In this document: positions 1-6,547 of the stretch, piece by piece
Layout of the letters: each line of letters opens with the position of its first letter
How positions within the stretch are numbered: the stretch's first letter is position 1
Origin: Pseudomonadota bacterium
Lineage (GTDB): Bacteria > Myxococcota > UBA9042 > PHBI01
Reading direction: 5' to 3'
NCBI GenBank assembly: GCA_005772945.1
Contig: SXIE01000235.1
Span: forward strand, 1 to 9,475
DNA length: 9,475 nucleotides
Program-made: the position numbers and the translations under genes
The notes under the pieces: model-generated
Database searches by the model: none
Seen by the model: the letters and a program-made list of their open reading frames with translations, nothing else
What the model was told of the DNA's origin: nothing

Positions 1-798
1 CTCGCCGGTGATGAGCACCGTCGAGTCTACCTTGGCGACGCGTCGCGCGAGCTCTACGAGCGCGCGCATGGAGTCGCTGCGGGCGACCACGCCGAGCGGA
101 TCCTCGAGGTCGCGTGCCTCCAGCTGCAGCACCCGCCGCCGCGCGCGCAGCTTGCCCTCGACGCGCTTCAAGGTCTCGGAGGCCTGATGCAAGGAGGCAT
201 CGAGCCACTCGCCCAGCTTGTTCTTCTGGAAAAAGCGCAGCTCGTCGGCGTGCCCCTCGCCCCATTCCTCGCGCGTCCGTGCGACCAAGCGGCAGACCGC
301 ATCGCCTTTGCCGATGCAGAGATCCTCGAGCGCGAAGATCTCCTTGTCCAGCACGCGACTCAGGTAGCCGCTCGTCAAGCCACAGATGACCCAGCAGGTC
401 GAGGTGTCACTGCGTCCGAGGTGGCATGTGTGCTGCTCGGCTTCATAGGACGCCACAAGCGTCGAGCCCTCTTTGGAGAGCGGACCGGGGTCGTCGGCTT
501 CGACGTGGAACATGCCTTCGAGCATTTGAATCCGCCCGCCGGCGCGCTGTGCCTGGTCGTCGGACTCCCACTTGAACTGAGATTGCACCGCCTCGGCCAT
601 GGCCCATCCCTGGACGAAGCCGAAGCGGGTCAGGATGACGCGCGCCGCATCGAGGCCGACGTGCGCGACGAGCTCCCTGCGCAGGAGGCCAAGCGCGGTC
701 GCATCGACGAGAACAGCGCGCTGGCCCACCACGTGGATTTCGCCAGCGGCTGCGTCGAATTCGACGAGCTCTTTGACATCCAGATCTCTGACCCGCAT
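1..798 (-). CDS. Sigma-54-dependent XylR/DmpR-type activator, N-terminal part
   Basis: Partial gene: reading leftward from ATG 798 the frame stays open for 266 codons to the window edge. Residues about 10-115 match the XylR_N sensor domain (EFDAAAGEIHVVGQR, then an ALGLLRREL helix and RFGFVQGW). Residues about 115-180 match the V4R domain, with the Cys-rich stretch C161-IGKGDAV-C169-R typical of its metal/ligand region. A charged helical linker (about 185-232) follows. The AAA+ sigma-54-interaction domain begins at about 237 and the window stops at VLITGE, the first residues of Walker A. Known family members bind small, often aromatic, molecules at the N-terminus, which relieves repression of the ATPase that opens sigma-54 promoters. 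Here the ligand is unknown. ATG 798 is the first start after an in-frame TGA at 808-810; no strong Shine-Dalgarno precedes it. The ATPase and DNA-binding parts lie outside the window. Confidence 0.9.
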   Translation of the reverse strand, partial: MRVRDLDVKELVEFDAAAGEIHVVGQRAVLVDATALGLLRRELVAHVGLDAARVILTRFGFVQGWAMAEAVQSQFKWESDDQAQRAGGRIQMLEGMFHVEADDPGPLSKEGSTLVASYEAEQHTCHLGRSDTSTCWVICGLTSGYLSRVLDKEIFALEDLCIGKGDAVCRLVARTREEWGEGHADELRFFQKNKLGEWLDASLHQASETLKRVEGKLRARRRVLQLEARDLEDPLGVVARSDSMRALVELARRVAKVDSTVLITGE

Positions 799-846
799 GA
801 GGGTACATCATTTTGATATCGGGTTTGCTGCCGTGGACCCAGTACG

Positions 847-858
847 CACGGAACCGTG
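847..858. repeat. Short dyad in divergent intergenic region
   Basis: CACGG-AA-CCGTG is a perfect 5-bp inverted repeat with a 2-base centre. It lies between the regulator gene (minus) and the Mla-type operon (plus). A second, weaker dyad, ATCA-TAT-TGAT, sits at 939-949 in the only AT-rich patch of this gap (about 922-950). Either could be an operator. Neither matches the XylR upstream-site consensus well, and short dyads arise by chance in GC-rich DNA. Confidence 0.25.
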
Positions 859-868
859 GCCGCCGGGC

Positions 869-884
869 AGCAAAATGCGATCCG
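869..884 (-). promoter_or_regulatory. Possible sigma-54 promoter for the XylR-like gene
   Basis: On the minus strand the sequence reads CGGATCGCATTTTGCT. GG and GC are spaced by exactly 10 bases, CG follows at the right place, and the -12 part is a perfect TTGC plus T. The -24 part is poor (CGGATC against TGGCAC). It would start transcription about 60 bases upstream of ATG 798, which would fit self-regulation of the activator. The GG-N10-GC pattern is common by chance in GC-rich DNA, so this is a weak call. Confidence 0.3.
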
Positions 885-1048
885 CCCAAGAAAGAAGCCT
901 CGCGGGCCTCCGCGCTCGATCGATTTGGTCTTGAGCTAATCATATTGATGGATGACGGACCACGGCGCCGATCGCGGCTGACGAGGCGCACGGCCGGTGC
1001 GCGCGACGTCGGGCCCGCGGCACGCACGGTGCACACGCCGCGCTCATC

Positions 1049-1984
1049 ATGACGAGCGCATTTGACGACATCGAGAGGTTTTTGGCGCTGCGGCGCATCA
1101 CTCTGATCGGTGCGAGCCTGGGCCCCAAGCACTTCAGCCGCACCCTGTTGCGCGAACTCGTCGCGGCCGGCTATGACGTCGTGCCCGTCAATCCTCGCGT
1201 CTCGCACGGTGATACGATCGATGGGCACGTCGCGTACGCGCACGTCGGCGACATCGCGCGCAGCGCGCCGCCGGTCGCGGGCGCCATTCTCATGGTGCCG
1301 TCGAATGCCGCGGCAAATGTCGTCGCCGAGTGCGCCGCGGTCGGCGTCATGCGGCTCTGGTTCTACCGCGGTACCGGCGCCGGCGTCGCGACCGACGCGT
1401 CGATTCGCGCCGCCAGCGAGCTCGGGATGAAGGCCGTCGTCGGCGAGTGCCCGCTGATGTTCCTGCCGAACGCAAAGCTCTGCCCCCGCGTGCGCGGGGT
1501 GCTGAAGAAGCTGCGCGGCGCCTGGCCCCGACGCGGCGCAACCGCGCCACGCGCCGCGATGCCGCTGGTGGTGATGCTGGCCATCCTGCAGGTCCTGGTC
1601 GCAGCCGCAGCGACGGCGGTCGGCGGGTTGCTCCTCGCCGATCCGGCGGGCACGCCCCTCGGCGCATCGATCAAGGTCCTCGGGTACGCGCCGTTCGAGA
1701 CGTTTCGCGTCCCGGGCCTGGCGCTGCTGGTGCTGGGCCTCGGGCATATCGCCGGGGCGCTCATGACGCTGCGCCGTCGGCCCAACGCGGGTGCCGTGGC
1801 CGCGTGGCTCGGCTTGGTGCTGGTGCTCGTCGTCGTCGCGCAGTGGCTCTGGGTGTCGACGAGCGTGGTGCTGGCGGGAACGCAGGTGCTCGCGGTCGGG
1901 GTCGCGCTCGGCGAGATCGCGTGTGCGGTTGTCTGGCTGAGGCACCTGACGCCGCGCATCCATCCGCTCCGCGCAGCACGGTGA
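1049..1984 (+). CDS. CoA-binding domain fused to four-helix membrane domain
   Basis: A 311-residue protein in two parts. Residues about 10-155 are a Rossmann-like CoA-binding domain (YccU/PF13380 type): strand RITLIGAS with the following loop, GYDVVPVNPR, the SNAAANVVAECAAVGV segment and ECPLMFLP near the end. Family members usually stop near here, at about 140-150 residues. After a basic, Ala-rich linker (156-170) the C-terminal half has four hydrophobic segments at about 172-196, 221-240, 247-269 and 279-297, with the loop LLLADPAGTPLG. I recognise that half only as an uncharacterised small membrane family. It is the first gene of the run, and its TGA overlaps the mlaE ATG by one base (TGATG at 1982-1986). 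No clear ribosome site precedes ATG 1049, so the start is moderately sure. The function is unknown; a membrane-tethered acyl-CoA or nucleotide sensor for the lipid transporter is only a guess. Confidence 0.85.
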   Translation: MTSAFDDIERFLALRRITLIGASLGPKHFSRTLLRELVAAGYDVVPVNPRVSHGDTIDGHVAYAHVGDIARSAPPVAGAILMVPSNAAANVVAECAAVGVMRLWFYRGTGAGVATDASIRAASELGMKAVVGECPLMFLPNAKLCPRVRGVLKKLRGAWPRRGATAPRAAMPLVVMLAILQVLVAAAATAVGGLLLADPAGTPLGASIKVLGYAPFETFRVPGLALLVLGLGHIAGALMTLRRRPNAGAVAAWLGLVLVLVVVAQWLWVSTSVVLAGTQVLAVGVALGEIACAVVWLRHLTPRIHPLRAAR

Positions 1985-3153
1985 TGGGCGCGGAGAGCGC
2001 GCACGAGGCCAGCTCGACGACGCCGGAGCGTCCCGCGCCGCTGGCGTTGACGATGGCGCGCTCGCGCGACGGCCACACGATCGCGCTGGTCGGCGAGCTC
2101 GATCGCCACACCGTGCCGCTCGTTCACGAGGAGATCCTCGACGCGCTCGCCGAGGTGAAGGGACACGGGGGGCGCGCGCTTGGCCTCGATCTCCTCGGCA
2201 TCAAGAAGCTCGACAGCGCGGGCGCCGCGATGCTCGGCGCGGTCGCTCGCCGAGCCGCCGAGCTCGGCACGGGCTTCTCGGTCATCGCGCTGTCGCTCGA
2301 GGCGAAGGAGGCGCTGGCCAGCTTTCATTTCGAGCCGGTCGCGCCCGCGCCGCCGGAAGCGGCGAAGCTCCTCGCGCGGGCGGGCGAGGTGGCGATCGCG
2401 AACTGGCGCGGGCTCGTCGCGCTCTTGTCGCTGTCGGCCGACACCATGTTCCTGACCCTCGGTGGCGCCGCCCAGACGCGTCGGGTGCGCCGAGGCGCGA
2501 CCTGGGCCGAGGCGGTCAAGGTCGGGGTCGATGCGCTGCCGATCGTCGGGCTCATCGCGCTGCTCATCGGCATCGTGGTGGCGCTGCAGTCGGCCGCGCA
2601 ACTCAGTCAATTTGGTGCATCGATCTATGTCGCGAATCTCATCACCGCCTCGATGACGAGCGAGATGGGGCCGCTCATGACGGCGATCATCATCGCCGGG
2701 CGTAGCGGGGCGGCCATCGCGGCCGAGGTCGCGACGATGACCGTCACGCAGGAGGTCGACGCGCTGCGCACGATGGGCCTGCAGCCGGTGCGCTATATCG
2801 TCGTGCCGAAGTTCATCGCGATGACGCTCACGATGCCGTGCCTGACGCTCTTTGCCAGCGCGCTCGGGATCGTCGGCGGTTTCCTCATCGCGATCACCTA
2901 CTTGGACATCGGCGCGCTCGCCTACTGGCGCGAGGTGCGTGACGCGCTCGGGGTCGAGAACCTGGTGCGGGGGTTCGTCAAGAGCATCGCCTTCGCGTGG
3001 ATCATCGTCCTCTTGGCGGCGCATCGGGGCTTCCAGGCACGAGGCGGCGCCGAGAGCGTCGGGCGCGTCACGACGGCCTCGGTCGTGAGCTCGGTCTTCT
3101 GGGTCATCGTCGCGGACGCGGGCTTCAGCCTGCTCTTGGACTTCGCAGGATGA
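1984..3153 (+). CDS. mlaE: MlaE lipid ABC transporter permease with fused STAS (MlaB-like) domain
   Basis: A 389-residue inner-membrane permease. Residues about 20-118 form a STAS domain (IALVGELDRHTVP, then the conserved loop L76-D-S-A-G80), the fold of the separate MlaB protein of Escherichia coli. Residues about 130-389 are the MlaE permease, with the amphipathic elbow ANWRGL, several membrane helices and the family signature EMGPLMTAIIIAGRSGAAIA followed by EVDALRTMG (about 227-265). In known Mla systems MlaE dimerises, contacts MlaF, and forms the lipid path with the MlaD ring above it. The fused STAS domain probably replaces MlaB in stabilising and activating the ATPase. The start overlaps the previous stop (TGATG); GTG 1981 is an in-frame alternative one codon earlier. 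The end overlaps mlaF by 4 bases, indicating translational coupling. Confidence 0.95.
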   Translation: MGAESAHEASSTTPERPAPLALTMARSRDGHTIALVGELDRHTVPLVHEEILDALAEVKGHGGRALGLDLLGIKKLDSAGAAMLGAVARRAAELGTGFSVIALSLEAKEALASFHFEPVAPAPPEAAKLLARAGEVAIANWRGLVALLSLSADTMFLTLGGAAQTRRVRRGATWAEAVKVGVDALPIVGLIALLIGIVVALQSAAQLSQFGASIYVANLITASMTSEMGPLMTAIIIAGRSGAAIAAEVATMTVTQEVDALRTMGLQPVRYIVVPKFIAMTLTMPCLTLFASALGIVGGFLIAITYLDIGALAYWREVRDALGVENLVRGFVKSIAFAWIIVLLAAHRGFQARGGAESVGRVTTASVVSSVFWVIVADAGFSLLLDFAG

Positions 3154-4010
3154 CGGCCGCCGAACCACAGGGCCTCCGCCCATCCGTCATCGAGGCGGAC
3201 GATCTCGCGCTCGGCTTCGGCGACCGCTTGGTGCTCGACGGCGTGACCTTCAAGGTGCCCGCAGGGCAACTCACCTGCATCATCGGCGGCAGTGGCTGCG
3301 GCAAGTCGACGCTCCTCCGGAGCTTCGTGGGTCTCGCCGTGCCGGTCCGCGGCAACGTCACGATCCTCGGCGAGCGCGTCGATCGCCTCTCCGAAGACGG
3401 TCGCGCCGCGCTCTTGGCGCGCGTCGGGCTGATGTTCCAGGACGGGGCGCTGCTCAACAGCCTGACGCTGTCCGAGAACCTCGCGATCCCGCTGCGCGCG
3501 CACACGACGCTCGCCGAGGACCTCATCGCGGATCTCGTGCGGATGAAGCTTGCGCTCGTGCACCTGGAGGGCGCCGGGGACAAGCTGCCGGGCGAACTCT
3601 CGGGCGGGATGCGCAAGCGTGCCGGGCTCGCGCGCGCGCTCATGCTCGACCCCGAGGTCGTCTTCTGCGACGAGCCATCGGCGGGGCTCGACCCGGCGAC
3701 CGCGGCCGACATCGATCGACTGTTCGTGCAGCTGCGCGACAGCCTCGGGCTGACGCTCGTCATCGTCACGCACGAGACCGCGAGCATCCACCTCATCGCC
3801 GATCGGATCCTGCAGCTCGAGGGCGGCAAGATCGGCTTCGATGGGACCCTCGCGGACGCGCTCGCGTCGCGCGATCCGTCGTTGCTCGCGTTCTTCGGTC
3901 GGCATGCGCCGGACGAGGAGCGCCTGGTCCAGGACTCGGCGCTCGAAGCGCTGACGGACGTGCGAGCCGCTCAGGAAGCCGTTCCTAGCGATGATCAGGA
4001 GGTACCATGA
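3150..4010 (+). CDS. mlaF: MlaF-type ABC transporter ATPase
   Basis: A 286-residue cytoplasmic ATPase that powers the lipid transporter. All nucleotide-binding motifs are present: Walker A GGSGCGKST (46-54), Q-loop FQDGALLNSLT (Q97), signature LSGGM (150-154), Walker B VVFCDE (170-175) followed by PSAGLDP, and H-loop VTHE (H208). The Q-loop segment with GALL and the SGGMRKRAGLARAL stretch are typical of the MlaF/MKL subgroup. The C-terminus (about 252-286) is an acidic tail beyond the core fold; in E. coli MlaF the C-terminal tail contacts the neighbouring subunit, but this tail is not obviously alike. ATG 3150 overlaps the mlaE stop by 4 bases (ATGA), and the gene ends in another ATGA shared with mlaD. 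Confidence 0.96.
   Translation: MTAAEPQGLRPSVIEADDLALGFGDRLVLDGVTFKVPAGQLTCIIGGSGCGKSTLLRSFVGLAVPVRGNVTILGERVDRLSEDGRAALLARVGLMFQDGALLNSLTLSENLAIPLRAHTTLAEDLIADLVRMKLALVHLEGAGDKLPGELSGGMRKRAGLARALMLDPEVVFCDEPSAGLDPATAADIDRLFVQLRDSLGLTLVIVTHETASIHLIADRILQLEGGKIGFDGTLADALASRDPSLLAFFGRHAPDEERLVQDSALEALTDVRAAQEAVPSDDQEVP
3997..4002 (+). promoter_or_regulatory. Strong ribosome binding site of mlaD
   Basis: A perfect AGGAGG lies inside the last codons of mlaF, four bases before ATG 4007. It fixes the mlaD start. It suggests the MCE subunit has its own strong translation initiation in addition to coupling through the ATGA overlap, which would suit a protein needed as a hexamer per transporter. Confidence 0.8.
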
Positions 4011-4987
4011 CCGATCTCACACGGGCCCAGAAGACCCGACTCGGGCTCTTCTTGGTGTTGGCCACCGGGCTCTTCGTCCTCGCGGCGGTCGTCAAGATCG
4101 GCCCGACCCTCTTCGGCAAGCACGACCCCTATTATGCCCGGATGCCCAACGGGGTCGGTGGGCTCGAGCCGGGCGCCAAGGTCACCTTCAACGGCCTGGT
4201 GGTCGGGAGCGTCGACAGCCTGCAGGTCGATCCAGACGACCTCGCGCTCGTCCGCATCGAGCTGGCGATCGACCGCGGCGTCGCGATTCCGGCCGACGCG
4301 AAGGCCACGGTGGCCATGCAGGGCATCACCGGCTCGCGTTACGTCGAGCTCGGCGGCGGCACGAACGGCGCGCGGCGGCGCGTCCCGGGCGAGGAGATCC
4401 CCGCCGGTCTGTCGCTGTTCGACGACCTCGCGGAGCGCGCGCAGGGGATCACCGAGCGCCTGACCGACCTCCTCGACACCGTGCAGCGGATCGCCGACGG
4501 GCCGGAGGGCGAGCATGTGAAGTCGATCATCGCGCACACCGATCGCATCGTGGCGTCGCTCGACCGGATGCTCGAACAGAATGAACCGCGCGTGGCCTCC
4601 ATCGTCGCGCGTTTGGACGCGCTCAGCGATGCCGTCACGCCCGCCCTCGAGGCCGCCAGCGGGGACCTGGGTGCGATGATGGGCGACGCGCGTGCCGCCA
4701 TCGCCAGCGTGCGCAAGGCGGCCGCGACGCTGCAGACGGCGATCGCGACGGTGGCGCGCGACGAGGTCGGGCCGCTGTTCGCGCGCGTCACCGAGGTCGC
4801 CGCCCACGCCGACGAGCTCGTCGTCAACGCGGGCCGGCTTCTCGGCCGGACGCGGTCGGACGTCAGCCACGCGCTCGAGGCGATGACGCGCGGCGTCGAC
4901 AGCTTTTCCGATCTCGCCGACATGCTGCGGAGCGACCCGTCGTCGCTGGTCCTGGGTCGCTCGGCCAAGCCGCGGGAGCTCCCATGA
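4007..4987 (+). CDS. mlaD: MlaD-type MCE-domain lipid transport protein
   Basis: A 326-residue substrate-binding subunit. A single N-terminal anchor helix (about 12-30) is followed by an MCE domain (about 39-118), recognisable from GVGGLEPGAKVTFNGLVVGSV, DRGVAIPADAKATV and GITGSRYVEL. A long helical region (about 138-310), rich in Ala, Asp and Arg, comes after it and ends in a Pro-rich tail. It is longer than E. coli MlaD (183 residues). The extended helical C-terminus resembles MCE proteins whose helices form a tube or needle across the periplasm. It should sit in the inner membrane facing the periplasm as a ring above MlaE. It overlaps mlaF and the next lipoprotein gene by 4 bases each. Confidence 0.94.
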   Translation: MTDLTRAQKTRLGLFLVLATGLFVLAAVVKIGPTLFGKHDPYYARMPNGVGGLEPGAKVTFNGLVVGSVDSLQVDPDDLALVRIELAIDRGVAIPADAKATVAMQGITGSRYVELGGGTNGARRRVPGEEIPAGLSLFDDLAERAQGITERLTDLLDTVQRIADGPEGEHVKSIIAHTDRIVASLDRMLEQNEPRVASIVARLDALSDAVTPALEAASGDLGAMMGDARAAIASVRKAAATLQTAIATVARDEVGPLFARVTEVAAHADELVVNAGRLLGRTRSDVSHALEAMTRGVDSFSDLADMLRSDPSSLVLGRSAKPRELP

Positions 4988-5640
4988 ACGCGCGAATCGC
5001 CAGGCGTGTGCTGTCCTTGTTCCTCGCGGGCGGCGTGCTCGGGGCCTGCCTCACGTCCAGCATCGAGCCGCGCTACTACGCGCTCGCCGGGGTGGGGGCG
5101 AAGGTCGGCGCCGGGCCGAGCAGTGGCGAGGGCGCGCGGGTCCCCTGGCCCGTGTCGCTGGTCGTCGCGCGCTTCGACACCCAGTTCGTGTACGACCGGC
5201 TCGAGTTCGTCTATCGACCGAGCGCACGCGAGCTGCGCTTCGACGCGTACCGGCTCTGGGCGAGCAAGCCGGGTCGCATGCTGAGCGACGCGGTCGCCGA
5301 GCACCTCCGGAATACCGGGATGTTCGCCGCGGTGAGCACGCGCGTGGGCCCCAAGCAGGTCGACTTCGAGCTGCGTGGCGAGGTGCTGGCGATCGAGGAG
5401 ATCGACGTCGACAAGACCCACTGGAAGGCGCGGCTCGCGATGCGCTTCGAGCTGGTGGCGGCCTCAGGCGACGAGGTCGTGTGGCGTCACGCCTTCGCGA
5501 CCGAGCAGGCGGTGCGCGCACCACAGCCGGCCGAGGTCGTCGCGTCGCTCGATGCGATCCTCGCCGACGAGCTCCTGAATCTGGAGAAGAGCCTGGGTCG
5601 CTTCTTCGGCACGCGCCCTACCGCAGAGCCATCAAAGTGA
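4984..5640 (+). CDS. ABC-type transport auxiliary lipoprotein (PqiC/DUF330 type)
   Basis: A 218-residue lipoprotein. The signal peptide ends in the lipobox LGAC with C22 as the lipidated residue. The mature part matches the ABC transport auxiliary lipoprotein family (PF03886): RYYALAGV near the start, then VARFDTQFVYDRLEFVYRPSA, FDAYRLWASKPGRML and VAEHLRNTGMFAAV, and a C-terminal helix ELLNLEKSLGRFF. Family members such as PqiC are anchored in the outer membrane and partner MCE proteins of the Mla, Pqi and Yrb type, so this is probably the outer-membrane acceptor or docking piece of the complex. ATG 4984 overlaps the mlaD stop by 4 bases and has GGGAG five bases upstream. It is the last clearly coupled gene of the run. 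The residue after the lipid Cys is Leu, not the Asp that retains lipoproteins in the inner membrane of enterobacteria. Confidence 0.92.
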   Translation: MNARIARRVLSLFLAGGVLGACLTSSIEPRYYALAGVGAKVGAGPSSGEGARVPWPVSLVVARFDTQFVYDRLEFVYRPSARELRFDAYRLWASKPGRMLSDAVAEHLRNTGMFAAVSTRVGPKQVDFELRGEVLAIEEIDVDKTHWKARLAMRFELVAASGDEVVWRHAFATEQAVRAPQPAEVVASLDAILADELLNLEKSLGRFFGTRPTAEPSK

Positions 5641-5735
5641 TGGGCGAGCGACCAATTGGATGCGGGCGGCGCGAAAGGGGGTGCGTCAGGGCCTGCCAAG
5701 CGGCCAGTTTCAACGATGCGGAGGGCGCGTGGGGA

Positions 5736-5751
5736 TGGCCCGATGCTTGCG
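5736..5751 (+). promoter_or_regulatory. Probable sigma-54 promoter upstream of the 212-residue gene
   Basis: TGGCCC-GATGC-TTGC-G: nine of the ten core -24/-12 positions (TGGCAC, TTGC) match, with the exact GG-N10-GC spacing. It lies in the 173-bp gap after the transporter genes. Transcription would start near 5762, about 52 bases before ATG 5814. It suggests this gene is expressed separately from the Mla-type operon and needs an enhancer-binding activator, possibly of the kind encoded at the left edge. No clear upstream activator site was found. Confidence 0.6.
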
Positions 5752-5813
5752 AACAGGTCCGTCGCTTCGCGTGCTCGAGTGAGAGAACGCCGTGCGCCCC
5801 CGAGGAAAAATAC

Positions 5814-6452
5814 ATGGAGATTGCCATCACCCTGCATCGCGACGAGCTGGCGCGGGCCGTTCGTGACTTCCTGCCGATGCGGCTGCAGATTGGCAATTTC
5901 GCCGAGACCGACGATCCCGCGTGGGTTCAAATCGACGCGATCGAGGAAGTGGAGTTCATGCCGGGGCGCGGCGTGCGGGTGCGTTGTGCGGCACGCGTCC
6001 ACTTCCCGCTACCGATCCTGCCCGATGACTTCACCGTGCAGCATACGGTCTTCGAGATCGTGCCCGCCATCCTCGCGGGACCGGATGGACCGGTGTTGGC
6101 CTTTCAGCTCGATGTGCAGGACCTCGAGCTGAAGTACCTGCCGGAGTTCGTCGATCGCGCGGTGCTCAAGCGTCTGAACGCCGCACTGGTCGAGCATGCG
6201 GGCGCGATCGCGTGGAACTTCGGGAAGCGCCTCGGCCGGATCATCGCCCTGCCGGTGCGCGTGCAACTCGTTCGCACGCTCGCCCTGAGCGCGCCGAGCG
6301 GCGCGATCGAAGTGACGACCGACCGCATCCTCGTGCGCCTGAGCTTGGAGGTTGCCTTCCAGCACGAGCCGGACGACGCGCAGCTCGACGCCGCCAGCGG
6401 CGAACATGACGTGACCGCGAATGTGCCACAGGTGACGCAAGAGTCAGCCTGA
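5814..6452 (+). CDS. Unrecognised 212-residue soluble protein, possibly lipid-binding
   Basis: The function is not recognised. There is no signal peptide or membrane helix, so it is likely cytoplasmic. An N-terminal helix ending in FLPMRLQI (to about 26) is followed by alternating strands (VQIDAIEEVEFMPG, VRVRCAARVHFPLPILPDDFTV, VLAFQLDVQDLELKYLP). A helix with LNAALVEHAGAIAWNFGKRL (121-140) and the segment IALPVRV come next, then more strands and a polar tail (185-212). Long amphipathic strands wrapped by one helix recall TULIP/DUF1439-type lipid-binding folds, but this is inference from pattern only. ATG 5814 has GAGG eight bases upstream. ATG 5640, in frame and overlapping the previous stop as TGATG, would add 58 residues; that stretch is Cys-rich, uses AGG/AGA codons and contains the sigma-54 site, so I prefer 5814. 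Confidence 0.8.
   Translation: MEIAITLHRDELARAVRDFLPMRLQIGNFAETDDPAWVQIDAIEEVEFMPGRGVRVRCAARVHFPLPILPDDFTVQHTVFEIVPAILAGPDGPVLAFQLDVQDLELKYLPEFVDRAVLKRLNAALVEHAGAIAWNFGKRLGRIIALPVRVQLVRTLALSAPSGAIEVTTDRILVRLSLEVAFQHEPDDAQLDAASGEHDVTANVPQVTQESA
6420..6429 (-). repeat. Exact copy of the GTGGCACATT motif
   Basis: AATGTGCCAC on the plus strand is the reverse complement of the 10-mer GTGGCACATT, found three times at 8661-8763. It lies in the last codons of the 212-residue gene, about 120 bases ahead of the GlsB-like start and 50 bases before two palindromes. It may be a binding site shared with the divergent intergenic region further right. Confidence 0.4.
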
Positions 6453-6479
6453 AATCGACACCGGACCTATTCGTCACCT

Positions 6480-6510
6480 TGGCACTTGCCATGGCATTTC
6501 GCGATCGCGA
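6480..6510. promoter_or_regulatory. Two adjacent palindromes upstream of the GlsB-like gene
   Basis: TGCCATGGCA (6487-6496) and TCGCGATCGCGA (6499-6510) are perfect palindromes of 10 and 12 bases separated by two bases. A TGGCAC lies directly before them (6480-6485). They sit 38-68 bases upstream of ATG 6548, where a promoter or operator is expected. TGGCAC followed by TGGCA at 6492 resembles a sigma-54 promoter, but the spacer is one base too long. The palindromes look like operator half-sites for dimeric regulators; which ones is unknown. Confidence 0.4.
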
Positions 6511-6547
6511 GCGCGCCCCAGTCTTGATGCAATGAAAAGGAGATCTC

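Noticed and set aside
187..816. 209-codon open frame on the plus strand opposite the regulator
   Set aside because: It is the antisense shadow of the XylR-like gene, whose minus-strand translation matches XylR_N and V4R domains over its whole length.
857..872. Plus-strand sigma-54-like site TGGCCG-CCGGG-CAGCA for the operon
   Set aside because: GG-N10-GC is kept but the -24 and -12 elements are poor and the site is almost 180 bases from the first gene; chance matches are common at this GC content.
443..1963. 506-codon open frame on the minus strand
   Set aside because: It runs across the regulator gene, the intergenic gap and the CoA-binding gene, and is extremely rich in Arg, Asp and His, as expected for an antisense frame in GC-rich DNA.
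1330..1983. Extended upstream start for MlaE
   Set aside because: The frame is open to 1330, but that part is Arg-rich shadow of the CoA-binding gene; ATG 1984 gives a protein beginning just before the STAS domain and overlaps the previous stop.
1363..3183. 606-codon minus-strand open frame opposite mlaE
   Set aside because: Composition is dominated by Arg/Asp/His, with no recognisable domain; the plus strand carries clear MlaE motifs.
5640..5813. In-frame ATG 5640 as start of the 212-residue gene
   Set aside because: Although it overlaps the previous stop as TGATG, the added 58 residues are Cys-rich with codon use unlike the neighbours, and they cover the sigma-54 site; ATG 5814 has a good ribosome site.
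6480..6496. Sigma-54 promoter before the GlsB-like gene
   Set aside because: TGGCAC is followed by TGGCA after six bases instead of five, and sigma-54 spacing is strict.
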